A DNA stretch of 64,000 nucleotides from an uncultured Desulfovibrio sp. (GCF_949282365.1 NZ_CASDOY010000001.1:124001-188000); one strand, 5' to 3'; positions 24,566-34,215 are shown, numbered from the stretch's first letter. Numbers and translations are program-made. The notes: generated by a model from the letters alone, not told the origin.

Positions 24566-25759
24566 ATGTCCGCTATCTGCTTTTATTTTCAGGTACATCA
24601 GCCCTACAGGCTGCGTCACTATACGTTTTTCGACATTGGGGCCAACTCCTGGTACGAGGACGAAAACGCCAACTGCGGCATCATGCTCAAAGTGGCACGC
24701 AAGTGCTACCTGCCCATGAACGATCTGCTGCTCAAACTCATCCGGCGCCATGAGGGCCTGTTCAAAGTCAGCTTTTCCATCTCCGGGACGGCGCTGGATC
24801 AGTTCGAGACCTATGCGCCGGAGGTCATCCAGAGCTATCGGGAACTGGTGTCCACCGGCTGCGTGGAACTTTTGTCGGAGACCTACAACCACTCGCTGTC
24901 GTTCCTCTATTCTCCCGATGAATTCAAGGAGCAGGTCCGGCTGCACGATGACCGTATCGAGGAGCTGTTCGGCGTACGGCCTACATCCTTCCGCAATACC
25001 GAGCTCATCTACAACAACGCCCTGGCCCGCACCATCGAGGAAATGGGCTACAAGGCCATCCTGGCGGAAGGCGCCGACCATGTGCTGGGCTGGCGCAGCC
25101 CCAATTTCGTCTACAGGCCTGCCGGCTGCGAACGCCTTTGCCTGCTGCTCAAGAATTACCGCCTCTCGGACGATATCGCCTTCCGCTTCTCCAATCACGA
25201 GTGGCCCGAATTTCCCCTGACGGCCGACAAATTCGCCCAATGGGCCCAGGCCTCCGGCGCTGCCGGGGACATCATCAACCTGTTCATGGACTATGAGACC
25301 TTCGGTGAGCATCAGTGGGAGTCCACAGGCATCTTCCAGTTTATGGAAGCCCTGCCGCAAGTCCTGCTCTCCCTGCCTGACTTCAGCTTCGTGACCCCCA
25401 CCGAAGCGGCGGAACGCTTCCACCCGGTGGCCAAACTGGATGTGCACAACTTCATGTCCTGGGCGGATGCCGAACGCGATCTGACCGCCTGGCTGGGCAA
25501 CGACATGCAGCAGGATGCCATCACTGCGGTCTACCGCCTGGAGGAACAGGTACGGGCCAGCGGCAGCGCCGACCTGCTGCGTACCTGGCGTCGTCTGCAG
25601 ACGTCCGACCATTTTTACTATATGTGCACCAAATGGTTTGCCGACGGTGACGTCCACAGCTATTTCAATCCCTACGGCACGCCCTATGATGCCTATATCA
25701 ACTACATGAACGTGCTGGCCGACTTTGGCCTGACGCTGGAGTCCGCACACCGCGCGTGA
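24566..25759 (+). CDS. GH57-family alpha-amylase / glucanotransferase-type enzyme
   Basis: A 397-residue cytoplasmic enzyme starting at ATG 24566, with GGGGAGGA upstream and 1 base after the previous stop. It opens with CFYFQVHQPYRLRHY, the conserved region I of GH57 with His-Gln-Pro. LLSETYNHSLSFLY is region II, a further segment carries FRNTELIYNN (candidate nucleophile Glu), and NLFMDYETFGEHQ supplies the candidate Asp/Glu. Family members include alpha-amylase, 4-alpha-glucanotransferase and branching enzyme. The short length lacks the C-terminal region of typical GH57 branching enzymes, so alpha-amylase or glucanotransferase is more likely. It probably trims or remodels glycogen together with its neighbours. 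Confidence 0.87.
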   Translation: MSAICFYFQVHQPYRLRHYTFFDIGANSWYEDENANCGIMLKVARKCYLPMNDLLLKLIRRHEGLFKVSFSISGTALDQFETYAPEVIQSYRELVSTGCVELLSETYNHSLSFLYSPDEFKEQVRLHDDRIEELFGVRPTSFRNTELIYNNALARTIEEMGYKAILAEGADHVLGWRSPNFVYRPAGCERLCLLLKNYRLSDDIAFRFSNHEWPEFPLTADKFAQWAQASGAAGDIINLFMDYETFGEHQWESTGIFQFMEALPQVLLSLPDFSFVTPTEAAERFHPVAKLDVHNFMSWADAERDLTAWLGNDMQQDAITAVYRLEEQVRASGSADLLRTWRRLQTSDHFYYMCTKWFADGDVHSYFNPYGTPYDAYINYMNVLADFGLTLESAHRA

Positions 25760-25814
25760 CCGGCACGGCAACAAACGAATCAGTTATTCTGGAGAATCAA
25801 GGAGTCCACTCCCC

Positions 25815-28800
25815 ATGCCACATGATCTGTCCAATGCGACCCTCTTCGAAGTCAGCTGGGAGGTCTGCAACAAGGTCGGCGGCATTTATGCCGTCGTCAG
25901 CAGCAAGATTCTGGAAGCCCTGGCCGCCTTTGGCGAAAATTATTTTCTCCTGGGCCCCGACCTGGGCAACAACGCTGCCTTTGAAGAAACCGATGAACCC
26001 TGCTGGCTGGAACTGCGGCAGGAGACCGAACGTCGCAATTTGAGCTGCCGTTTCGGCCGCTGGAACATTCCCGGTCGACCCAAAGTCATCCTGGTCGGCT
26101 ACCGTGACCGCTATGACCAGAGCCAGCTGCTGTTCTCGCTGTGGAACAGTTACGGCGTGGATTCCATCTCCGGCGGCTGGGACTATGTGGAACCGGTCAT
26201 GTTCAGCACGGCCTGCGGCGAAGTCATCGAAGCGGCCTGCAAAGCGCTGAAGCTCCCCGAAAACGGCCCGGCCCTGGCCCACTTCCATGAATGGATGTGC
26301 GGCGGCGGCCTGCTCTACCTCAAGAACAATGCGCCCCATGTGGGCACGGTCTTCACCACCCATGCCACCATGCTGGGCCGTTCCATGGCCGGATCCGGCT
26401 TCGACATCTACAAGCAGATGCACCAGATCAATCCCAAGCATGAAGCCGGTGCCTACAACATCACGGCCAAATGCTCCATGGAGACCGCCTCCGCCCGTGA
26501 GGCCGACTGTTTCACCACAGTCAGCCGCATCACTGCGGATGAAGCGACGGTCTTCCTGGGCCGCACCCCGGACGTGCTGACCCTCAACGGTCTGGATATG
26601 CGTGTCATCCCGGATTTCAGCATCGACCGCGCTCCGGTCGAGGATGCACGAAAAAAAGTGCTGGAAGCCGCGGCACGCCTGCTGCGTCGCGATCTGCCCA
26701 AGGATACCCGGATTTTCATCATCTCGGGCCGTTACGAATTCCACAACAAGGGCATCGACATCTTTCTTGAAGCCCTGTCCAAGGTCAATGATGCCCTGAG
26801 CCAGTCCCAGTCCCATGTCCTGGCCCTATGTGCCGTCATGGGCGGGCACAGCGGCGTCAATGCCGATGCCGTGAGCGGCGATCCGGCCAAGCATCCCGGT
26901 CAGGGAGATTTCTGGATCAGCAGTCACCATGTCTATAACCAGCCCAACGACTCCATCCTCACCGCCTGCCAGCGCCTTGGCCTGGATAACAGACCGGAAA
27001 ACCATGTGCAGGTCATCTTCGATCCGGCGCAGCTCGATGGCAATGACGGCTTCCTGAACATGCCGTATGCCGAAGTGCTGGCTGCCTGCGACCTGGGCGT
27101 CTTTCCTTCCTGGTATGAACCCTGGGGCTATACGCCGCAGGAAAGCGCCGCGCATGCCGTTCCGACAGTGACCTCGGACCTGGCCGGTTTCGGCATGTGG
27201 GTACGCGCCAGCCGGCAGGAAAAGAAGGGCGTCAGCATCATCTGCCGTCGCCAGACTTCCTATGAGGAAAGTTCCGCCAGCCTGCGTGACGTGCTGCTGC
27301 AGTATGCGACCCTGCCTGAAGCGGGCATGCAGGAATGCCGCACGATGGTGCGCAGTGTGGCCGAAAGCTGCTCCTGGGAGCAGTTCTTCCCCTATTATGA
27401 ACAGGCCTACACCCTGGCCCTGGACAAGGCCCGGCAGCGCAGCGAACAGCACGGTGTCAGCAGCGCGACCCTGACCCGCATCCTGGCGGCCACCATGTCC
27501 ACCACGCCCAACCTGCACAGTTTCACGGCTCTGACCTCCTTGCCGCCGGCCATAGGACGCCTGCGCGAACTGGCCCATAATCTGTGGTGGAGCTGGCATC
27601 CCGAATGCCACCATCTGTTCTCGGCCCTCAATGAGGAGGAGTGGGAGCGCAGCAACCACAACCCCATCGCCACGCTGGAAAAAGCCACCCGGGCCCGCCT
27701 GATCATCGTGGCCCATGAGCAGGCCTACCTGCGTTTGTACAAAAAGACCATGGAGGCCTTTGATGCCTACATGTCCGTAGAGCCCCAGAGCTTCGGTCCG
27801 CTGACTCCCCAGCACCCCCTGGCCTATTTTTCCACGGAATACGGTCTGAGCGAATGCCTGCCCATCTACTCGGGCGGTCTGGGCGTCCTTTCCGGCGATC
27901 ACTTGAAATCGGCCAGCGACCTCAATCTGCCCCTGGTGGCTGCGGGCCTGCTGTACAAAAACGGCTACTTCCGGCAGGTCATCGACAAGACCGGCGGCCA
28001 GACCGCCATCTATCCTGAAAATGATTTTTCCGTACTGCCTGTGGAGCAGGTCAAGGATGAAGACGGGAAACCGCGGGAAATCTTCCTTCAGCTGCCGGGA
28101 CGCCGTCTGCATGCCCAGATCTGGCTGGTGCGCGTAGGCCGCATCAAGCTCTTTCTGCTGGATACGGATATCCCGTCCAATACGGCTGAAGACCGCAAGA
28201 TCACGGCCCGTCTGTACGAGGCGGATCGTGACATCCGTTTGCGGCAGGAGATCCTGCTGGGCATGGGCGGCGTGAGCATGCTGCGGGCCTTGGGCATCCG
28301 GCCGGCCGCCTACCACATGAACGAAGGGCATTCCGCCTTCCTGATCTTTGAACGCATCCGCCTGTTGATGCAGGAACGGGGGCTCTCCTTTGCCGAAGCC
28401 GCGGAAGTGGTACGCAGCAGCAACCTTTTCACTACCCACACGCCTGTGGATGCGGGCAATGAACGCTTCTCCCTGGCCAGCATGGAGGCCTATTTCAAGC
28501 CCTATATCCAGACCGTGGGCATCAGCTGGCAGACCCTGGTCAATATGGGACGATTTGAAGGGAGCGAGCGCAATATCTTCGAGATGACCGTGCTGGCCCT
28601 CAAATACTCCATGAAGGCCAATGGCGTCAGCGCCCTGCACGGCATCGTCTCCCGCCACATGTGGCAGGAAGGCTGGAAAGGGGTCCCCATGACGGAGATA
28701 CCCATCTTCCATGTGACCAACGGTATCCATGTCTCGTCCTATGCCGGCCCGGCCATGCGCCCCCTGCTGGAAAAGAGCCTGGGACAGAACTGGCAGGAAC

Positions 28801-30062
28801 TGAAGCCCGATGCCCAGCAGTGGACATGCATTGCCGACATCCCTGATGCGGACCTTTGGGCGGCGCGTCAGGCGCAGAAGAAGCATCTTTTGGACTTCAT
28901 CCGCGCCAAGCTGCCCGCCTTTTTCCAGAAATTCGCCATTTCCTATGAGCAGCAGCAGGAGATGACGGCCCGCCTGACGCCCGACACCCTGGTGATCGGC
29001 TTCGCCCGCCGCTTTGCGCCCTACAAGCGCGCCACCCTGCTGTTTGCCGACGTAGACCGGCTTGCCCGCATCCTGGAGAAAGCGGGGCAGCCTGTCATCT
29101 TCGTCTTTGCCGGCAAGGCCCACCCTGCGGATACGCAGGGCATCGGCCTGATCCGCGAGGTCTTCCAGCATATCCTGTCACCCCGCTTCTTCGGCAAGAT
29201 CTTCTTCATCGAAGACTACAGCCTGGCTGTTTCCCGTTTGATGGTGCAGGGCTGCGATGTCTGGCTCAACAACCCGCGCCGCCCCTATGAGGCCTGCGGT
29301 ACGAGCGGCCAGAAGATCAGCGTCAACGGCGGCCTTAACCTCAGCGTGGCCGACGGCTGGTGGTGCGAGGGCTACAACGGCACCAACGGCTGGACCATCG
29401 GCCCTGTCGTGAGCCGGGATACCCTGGGTCCCGAACAGAGCGACTATGATGATGCGGCCTCCCTGTACTCCCTGCTGGAAGACAAGGTGATCCCGCTCTA
29501 CTTTGAACGTGATTCGGAAAAGCTGCCCCATAACTGGCTGCTGCGGGTACGCAAGGCCATGCAAACGCTGATCGCCCAGTACAGTTCCCACCGCATGCTG
29601 CTTGACTACCTCTTGGACTACTACATCCCGGCGGCGACCAGTCACCAGGAGATGCGCAGCAACCACTACACGCTGGCTCGCCACCTCACACGCTGGAAGC
29701 GGGATGTCAGTGCCCGCTTCAGTTCCGTGCAGATGGATACCATCCGCATCGAAGGCATCAAGGAAGACAGCCTGCTGGACGGACAATCCCTGCATGTGGA
29801 AGTGATCGTCCATCCCGGCAATATGAAGACCGAAGAACTGCTGGTGCAGCTGGTGGCCGGTCCCGGCGACGGTACAAACTTTACGGAAACGCCTGACGTG
29901 GTGGAAATGCAGGTGGAAAAAGAAGCCGACAACGGCGCTCTGACCTTTGTTTGCGAATATGCCCCCACCCGCAGCGGCGTTCATGTCTACGGCGTACGTG
30001 TCATGCCGTACACCGAAGGGCTTTCTTCGCCGCTGGAGACCCGGCTCGTCCTTTGGGGATGA
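25815..30062 (+). CDS. Fusion of GT3 glycogen synthase and GT35 alpha-glucan phosphorylase
   Basis: A 1415-residue protein with AAGGAG upstream of ATG 25815. Residues 1 to about 535 match the GT3 (animal/yeast-type) glycogen synthase family: LFEVSWEVCNKVGGIYAVVSSK, AHFHEWMCGGGLLYLK, and SWYEPWGYTPQESAAHAVPT. Residues about 560-1415 match bacterial alpha-glucan phosphorylases: FSTEYGLSECLPIYSGGLGVL, HMNEGHSAFLIFERIR, and YEACGTSGQKISVNG, whose Lys is the expected pyridoxal phosphate anchor. The two halves catalyse opposite reactions, chain extension from a nucleotide sugar and phosphorolysis to glucose 1-phosphate. One polypeptide would let the cell coordinate both. It closes the operon and is followed by a strong terminator. 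Confidence 0.92.
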   Translation: MPHDLSNATLFEVSWEVCNKVGGIYAVVSSKILEALAAFGENYFLLGPDLGNNAAFEETDEPCWLELRQETERRNLSCRFGRWNIPGRPKVILVGYRDRYDQSQLLFSLWNSYGVDSISGGWDYVEPVMFSTACGEVIEAACKALKLPENGPALAHFHEWMCGGGLLYLKNNAPHVGTVFTTHATMLGRSMAGSGFDIYKQMHQINPKHEAGAYNITAKCSMETASAREADCFTTVSRITADEATVFLGRTPDVLTLNGLDMRVIPDFSIDRAPVEDARKKVLEAAARLLRRDLPKDTRIFIISGRYEFHNKGIDIFLEALSKVNDALSQSQSHVLALCAVMGGHSGVNADAVSGDPAKHPGQGDFWISSHHVYNQPNDSILTACQRLGLDNRPENHVQVIFDPAQLDGNDGFLNMPYAEVLAACDLGVFPSWYEPWGYTPQESAAHAVPTVTSDLAGFGMWVRASRQEKKGVSIICRRQTSYEESSASLRDVLLQYATLPEAGMQECRTMVRSVAESCSWEQFFPYYEQAYTLALDKARQRSEQHGVSSATLTRILAATMSTTPNLHSFTALTSLPPAIGRLRELAHNLWWSWHPECHHLFSALNEEEWERSNHNPIATLEKATRARLIIVAHEQAYLRLYKKTMEAFDAYMSVEPQSFGPLTPQHPLAYFSTEYGLSECLPIYSGGLGVLSGDHLKSASDLNLPLVAAGLLYKNGYFRQVIDKTGGQTAIYPENDFSVLPVEQVKDEDGKPREIFLQLPGRRLHAQIWLVRVGRIKLFLLDTDIPSNTAEDRKITARLYEADRDIRLRQEILLGMGGVSMLRALGIRPAAYHMNEGHSAFLIFERIRLLMQERGLSFAEAAEVVRSSNLFTTHTPVDAGNERFSLASMEAYFKPYIQTVGISWQTLVNMGRFEGSERNIFEMTVLALKYSMKANGVSALHGIVSRHMWQEGWKGVPMTEIPIFHVTNGIHVSSYAGPAMRPLLEKSLGQNWQELKPDAQQWTCIADIPDADLWAARQAQKKHLLDFIRAKLPAFFQKFAISYEQQQEMTARLTPDTLVIGFARRFAPYKRATLLFADVDRLARILEKAGQPVIFVFAGKAHPADTQGIGLIREVFQHILSPRFFGKIFFIEDYSLAVSRLMVQGCDVWLNNPRRPYEACGTSGQKISVNGGLNLSVADGWWCEGYNGTNGWTIGPVVSRDTLGPEQSDYDDAASLYSLLEDKVIPLYFERDSEKLPHNWLLRVRKAMQTLIAQYSSHRMLLDYLLDYYIPAATSHQEMRSNHYTLARHLTRWKRDVSARFSSVQMDTIRIEGIKEDSLLDGQSLHVEVIVHPGNMKTEELLVQLVAGPGDGTNFTETPDVVEMQVEKEADNGALTFVCEYAPTRSGVHVYGVRVMPYTEGLSSPLETRLVLWG

Positions 30063-30088
30063 TCCGGCCCTGATTCGAGCCTTGCCAA

Positions 30089-30120
30089 AAGGGGATGCCG
30101 TTCCGCGGCATCCCCTTCTT
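30089..30120 (+). terminator. Intrinsic terminator of the glycogen operon
   Basis: A 12-bp stem AAGGGGATGCCG / CGGCATCCCCTT is followed by CTTCTTT, about 27 bases after the stop codon of the fusion gene. Confidence 0.85.
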
Positions 30121-30415
30121 TATGCCCTGTAAAAAAGGTACCTGGCCGACATGAACTGCTGGCATCAAGACAGGCTTTTGGGATCACTGCCCTTCCTATC
30201 GTGCAGCAGCCGTCCGCCGCCCGTCTGGCAAGCTATGGTGTTGCGGACTGGCCTGTACAGACGGTGAAAATCGCCGGCATGACCTCGGCATGCTTGCCCC
30301 GGCGCCCGCGGGAGTGCCCCACAACACAGAACCAGGCTTTTTCAAGCGTGGAGAGAGGCCAGTCTCCCCCTGCTCCAGAGGGGACCTTATCCCGCAGGAT
30401 ACGTTCGTGCTGCGC
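30121..30415. other. Intergenic region between convergent genes
   Basis: About 295 bases lie between the glycogen operon terminator and the end of the nitroreductase gene. I see no gene, RNA or repeat, and no clear terminator for the minus-strand nitroreductase. Confidence 0.55.
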
Positions 30416-31045
30416 TCACCAGACATCTTGGTGGATCCTGTCCTCCACACGGATGACTTTCTGCGTGCAACGATGTGCATTTTCCGCTGCATAACCGATG
30501 GCCAGGAAGCAGATGAATTCATATCCCGCAGGCGCGTTGACGAGCCGTTTCACATGTTCCGCTTCATTGCCGATGGGGATACGAAAGGCGCAGGCCAGCC
30601 CTTCCGCTGTCGCCGCAAGCAAGATGTTCTCCAGTGCAGCCCAGGCAGAGGCAAAGTAGTTCAATGAACTCTGGTCTGCAGGCTGGCACAGGGGATAGTC
30701 CTTCTGCCGGAAAAAAGGCAGTACAAGACAATTGCTCTGAAGAAGCATGCGCTGCTGCTTGGGCAGGGCATCCACGAACATGGCGTACTCATCCATGTCC
30801 ATACCGTCTGCCGACGCCTCCAGGCTCGCCTGCTGCAGGCGTTGCGTATTGTGTGCCACCGGAGCGATCAGACGGGCGATCTGCTCGCGGCCGCGTACCA
30901 CCACGAACTCGAACTGGCGCAAATGATCATTGCTGGGAGCCTTGAACGCGGCATTCAAAACTTTTTTCAGCACTTCCCCGCTGACTTCCCGGTCGGAAAA
31001 ATCACGGATCGTGCGCCTCTTTTCCAGAACTTCGTAAAATTCCAT
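30416..31045 (-). CDS. Nitroreductase-family FMN-dependent oxidoreductase
   Basis: A 209-residue protein from ATG 31045, which has GAGG nine bases upstream. A GTG at 31060 is a weaker alternative. The N terminus (FYEVLEKRRTIRDFSDREV) is the FMN phosphate-binding Arg-rich segment of the nitroreductase fold, followed by KAPSNDHLRQFEFVVV. The C-terminal half has the NYFASAWAALENILLAATAEGLACAFRIPIG helix region, split here by family convention, with the second flavin contact. Such proteins reduce nitro compounds, quinones or other acceptors with NAD(P)H. The real substrate is unknown. The gene is divergent from an AraC-type regulator whose start is about 140 bases away, so control by that regulator is likely. 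Confidence 0.88.
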   Translation of the reverse strand: MEFYEVLEKRRTIRDFSDREVSGEVLKKVLNAAFKAPSNDHLRQFEFVVVRGREQIARLIAPVAHNTQRLQQASLEASADGMDMDEYAMFVDALPKQQRMLLQSNCLVLPFFRQKDYPLCQPADQSSLNYFASAWAALENILLAATAEGLACAFRIPIGNEAEHVKRLVNAPAGYEFICFLAIGYAAENAHRCTQKVIRVEDRIHQDVW

Positions 31046-31182
31046 GGGAACGTACCTCACTGATGGCTGCCTGCCATTTTTTCCAGTAAGGATACCCTAT
31101 TTTTTGTCGAATTCTTGCATTATTGTCACAAAAACTTGTTTCAGATTCATAATCTGTGCGAAAAATACAGGGACAGATTGCC

Positions 31183-32043
31183 ATGGACGAAACGATCACT
31201 CCCTACGAACTGCCCGATACGACGAATCATTCCTTCTTTTTTTTAGAGGTCCGCATTCCCCCTGCCGTAGAGGCAAAACTGCACCGGCACGATGCCTGGG
31301 AACTGCTGTGCGTCATACGCGGCTACGGCAAGAGGACGGCAGGCGATACGGTCCAGACCTTCACAGCGGGCGATGTGGCCCTGATACCGCCCGGCATGAT
31401 CCATCGCTGGGCATTCGCCCCTGATTCCATTGATGCGGACGGGCATGTGCATTACCTGATGGTGGCCTTCAGCCATGGTTTTGTTGAACGCTGCCTAGAG
31501 ATGTTCCCCGAAGTACGCAATCGGCTGCGGGACGTTTCCTTCCCTCCTCATGCCCTGCACTTTATGGCGAAAAGTGCTGCGACGCTGCGCAACAGACTGC
31601 TGCGCATGCGCGTGCCGGACGAACTGGAACGCCTGTGCGAGATGCTGCGTCTGCTGCCGGAATTGTTCACCGCCGCGGATCATAGCCTTGCCGGCAAGCC
31701 GATGCGTATCGAACGTGACGTGCAGCGCATGCAGCAGATCTGCACCTATGTGATGCTGCACTACACGCACCCCATTTCCTTGAACGATATCGCCGCCGAG
31801 GCCGGCATGAACCGCAGTGCATTCTGCTCTTGGTTCAAGCGCTGCAAGGGCATGACCTTTTCACAGTTTGTGCGCCAATACCGCCTACATACCGCATGTG
31901 AACTTTTGAAAAGTTCAGACAAGCACATCTCCGAGATCTGCTACCTGGTCGGCTTCAACGACCTGCCGCACTTCGTGCGTGCATTCAAACAGCATATGGG
32001 GGTATCGCCATCGCGCTATAGGGAACAGCTGACTCACGGATAA
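31183..32043 (+). CDS. AraC-family transcriptional regulator with cupin sensor domain
   Basis: A 286-residue protein from ATG 31183. The N-terminal half (about 20-120) has a cupin-like ligand-binding barrel (HRHDAWELLCVIRGYGKR, AGDVALIPPGMIHRW). The C-terminal 100 residues contain two helix-turn-helix units: LNDIAAEAGMNRSAFCSWFKR and ISEICYLVGFNDLPHFVRAFK, with the closing GVSPSRYRE typical of AraC/XylS. It is transcribed away from the nitroreductase gene. The shared spacer of about 135 bases is AT-rich relative to its surroundings and contains TTGTCA and CATAAT elements, so local autoregulation and control of the nitroreductase are plausible. The effector is unknown. Confidence 0.9.
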   Translation: MDETITPYELPDTTNHSFFFLEVRIPPAVEAKLHRHDAWELLCVIRGYGKRTAGDTVQTFTAGDVALIPPGMIHRWAFAPDSIDADGHVHYLMVAFSHGFVERCLEMFPEVRNRLRDVSFPPHALHFMAKSAATLRNRLLRMRVPDELERLCEMLRLLPELFTAADHSLAGKPMRIERDVQRMQQICTYVMLHYTHPISLNDIAAEAGMNRSAFCSWFKRCKGMTFSQFVRQYRLHTACELLKSSDKHISEICYLVGFNDLPHFVRAFKQHMGVSPSRYREQLTHG

Positions 32044-32224
32044 TCATATCCCTTGTCCAGACAGAGAGGACGAACATCAGCTCCCAGGAATCAGCTGCCT
32101 ATTTCCCGGGAGTTTCTCAGGCGCATAGGCACATCACGAAAGTCCGTTTGTTTCATCAGGAAAACTTACCGCTTTTTTGGAAAATCAAAAAGTATGCCGG
32201 ATATCCTCTAACGCCCGGAACGCA

Positions 32225-32255
32225 AAGGACCGGCCAGAGCTTCTGGCCGGTCCTT
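32225..32255. terminator. Hairpin terminator between convergent regulator genes
   Basis: A 13-bp perfect stem AAGGACCGGCCAG / CTGGCCGGTCCTT (32225-32237 with 32243-32255) sits just after the stop of the NifA-like gene on the minus strand. It can also serve the AraC-type gene on the plus strand. T tracts on both sides are short. Confidence 0.7.
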
Positions 32256-32259
32256 GTGC

Positions 32260-33924
32260 TCAATGCTGCCGGAATTCCTTGTAACTGATACCGTGTTTTT
32301 TCATGCGCAGGGCCATGACGCGCTCGGTGAGCCCCAACGCCTGCGCCGCATGGCCCATGTGCCCCTTGTGGCGGGCAAGGGCTTCCGTGATGCAGGCCCG
32401 CTCCAGTTCATCCAGGCGATCCTGCAGGGTGCCGGTGGTGGCGCAAATCTCGCCCTGCCTGCCGGGCCCCGACAGCCCGAACGGACAGTGCGTGCTATGC
32501 AGTTCCCGGGGCAGATGCTGGGGCAGGATCAGTCCCTCCTGCCCCACCAACAGTACGGCCCGTTCCATGACGTTCTCCAGCTCGCGGATATTGCCGGGCC
32601 AGTCATAACGCTGCAGCATGTCCATGACGGCCAGCGAGATGCGGATGCCGGAACGGCCGTTGGCCGCGGCATACTTGTCCGCAAAATAGGCCGCCAGCGG
32701 CTGGATGTCGTTCTGGCGCTCACGCAGGGGCGGCATGTGAATGGGAAAAACGTTCAGGCGGTAGTAGAGATCGCGGCGGAATGTGCCTTCCTCCACCATG
32801 CGGGAGAGGTCCCGGTTGGTGGCCGTGATGATGCGCACGTCCACGGCCAGGGTCTCCGTACCGCCGAGGCGCTCGAAGCAACGCTCCTGCAGCACGCGGA
32901 GCAGCTTGGCCTGGATCATGAGGGAAAGCTCGCCCACCTCGTCGAGAAAGAGCGTGCCGCCGTCCGCCAGCTCAAAACGGCCCTTCCGCATGCCCGAGGC
33001 TCCGGTGAACGCCCCCTTCTCATGGCCGAACAGTTCGCTCTCGATGAGGTTCTCCGGCAGGGCCGCGCAGTTCAGGGAAATGAACGGCCCGGTGTTGCGT
33101 TTGCCGGCGGCGTGGATGGCGTGGGCGGCCAGCTCCTTGCCGGTGCCGCTCTCGCCACAGAGCAGTACGGTGGTGGTGGACGGCGCCACCTGGGAGATCT
33201 GTTCGTAGACAAGGCGCATGGCATCGGAATTGCCTACGAAACCATGTGGACGCAGCGGTGCGGACAGGGCGTTGCGCAGGCGCATGTTCTCTTCGATGGC
33301 CGCGATGCGCTCATCCATGACGTGCTGCCGCGCCCTGGCCGCATGGGCGATCATGGACGCGATGATGGTCAGGACGCGCTCGTCTTCCTCAAGTGTCACG
33401 GCATCCGCGAAGACACGGTCCACCGACAGGGCGCCCAGGACGTCATCCTCGAACTTGATGGGCACACAGATGAAGGCGATGGCGTCTTTTTGCAGATCGC
33501 GGGACCGGGTCCGGTTCAGGAAGATGGGGCTGTCCGAGACGTTGGACACCACCATGGGCTGGCCGCTCTGGATGACGCGCCCCGTGACGCCCTCCCCGAG
33601 CGCGTAGTGTCCACGCCTCTGCTCGGCAGGATTCAGGCCGTGCGCCACCTCGATGCGGATTTCGCCGGTATGGGGCGAAACAAGGGTGATCATGCCCCGC
33701 ATCATATGCAGGTGCCGGGCCATGAGCTTGAGCGTGGCTTCCAGGCTGTGGCTGATGTCCTTGGAATGGTCGATGACCTGGGAAATATCGAACAGCAGCC
33801 GCAGCTCGTCCACCGTTTCGCGCACCTGCCCGCGATGCCGGGGCAACAGCGGAGAAGGACAGGAGGCGGCGTCCTCCTGCCCGGACGTTGCAGACGTCAT
33901 GGGCGGGGTCGTGTCGTGCTTCAT
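32260..33924 (-). CDS. NifA-like sigma54-dependent transcriptional activator
   Basis: A 554-residue protein from ATG 33924 (AGAGG upstream). The frame extends further upstream without support. It has an N-terminal GAF domain (about 45-190, ending CVPIKFEDDVLGALSVDR), an AAA+ domain with Walker A GESGTGKE and the sigma54-contacting GAFTGA loop, and a C-terminal Fis-type helix-turn-helix (about 510-552). The order GAF-AAA-HTH and the sequence are those of the NifA group. NifA activates nitrogenase promoters at -24/-12 sites. No nif structural genes lie here, so its targets are either elsewhere or not nitrogen fixation. The NifB-like gene 16 kb away is the only nif-related neighbour. Confidence 0.87.
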   Translation of the reverse strand: MKHDTTPPMTSATSGQEDAASCPSPLLPRHRGQVRETVDELRLLFDISQVIDHSKDISHSLEATLKLMARHLHMMRGMITLVSPHTGEIRIEVAHGLNPAEQRRGHYALGEGVTGRVIQSGQPMVVSNVSDSPIFLNRTRSRDLQKDAIAFICVPIKFEDDVLGALSVDRVFADAVTLEEDERVLTIIASMIAHAARARQHVMDERIAAIEENMRLRNALSAPLRPHGFVGNSDAMRLVYEQISQVAPSTTTVLLCGESGTGKELAAHAIHAAGKRNTGPFISLNCAALPENLIESELFGHEKGAFTGASGMRKGRFELADGGTLFLDEVGELSLMIQAKLLRVLQERCFERLGGTETLAVDVRIITATNRDLSRMVEEGTFRRDLYYRLNVFPIHMPPLRERQNDIQPLAAYFADKYAAANGRSGIRISLAVMDMLQRYDWPGNIRELENVMERAVLLVGQEGLILPQHLPRELHSTHCPFGLSGPGRQGEICATTGTLQDRLDELERACITEALARHKGHMGHAAQALGLTERVMALRMKKHGISYKEFRQH

Positions 33925-34085
33925 GCCAAAAACCTCTTTCCTGCCGACGGCACCGCTCCCGCGGCAGGTCCCGGGCAGGCTCATACGCCCTTGCACCGTC
34001 TGCCGGGCGGACGGCGATTCCGGGGCACGGCAGAAGCGGCCAGGACGGCCGATGGGGCAGCAGGCCCCGGCTTCCCGAAACAGAC

Positions 34086-34119
34086 AAAAAAAGCGGCCGG
34101 CTTTGACAGCCAACCGCTT
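34086..34119 (-). terminator. Intrinsic terminator of tRNA-Arg
   Basis: On the minus strand AAGCGG ... CCGCTT, with an inner GGC/GCC extension, is followed by TTTTTTTG, about 11 bases after the tRNA CCA end. Confidence 0.8.
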
Positions 34120-34129
34120 ATTTTTGCTA

Positions 34130-34206
34130 TGGTGCGCCCGAAGAGATTCGAACTCCTGGCCTACAGGTTCGTAGCCTGTTGCTCTATCCAGCTGAGCTAC
34201 GAGCGC
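34130..34206 (-). tRNA. tRNA-Arg (anticodon ACG)
   Basis: A 77-base cloverleaf on the minus strand with acceptor GCGCTCG / CGGGCGC and an encoded CCA (complement of 34130-34132). The anticodon arm ACAGG-CTACGAA-CCTGT has anticodon ACG, normally edited to ICG by TadA. The T arm contains GTTCGAATC. A consensus promoter and a terminator flank it. Confidence 0.95.
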
Positions 34207-34215
34207 ATGTTTGAA

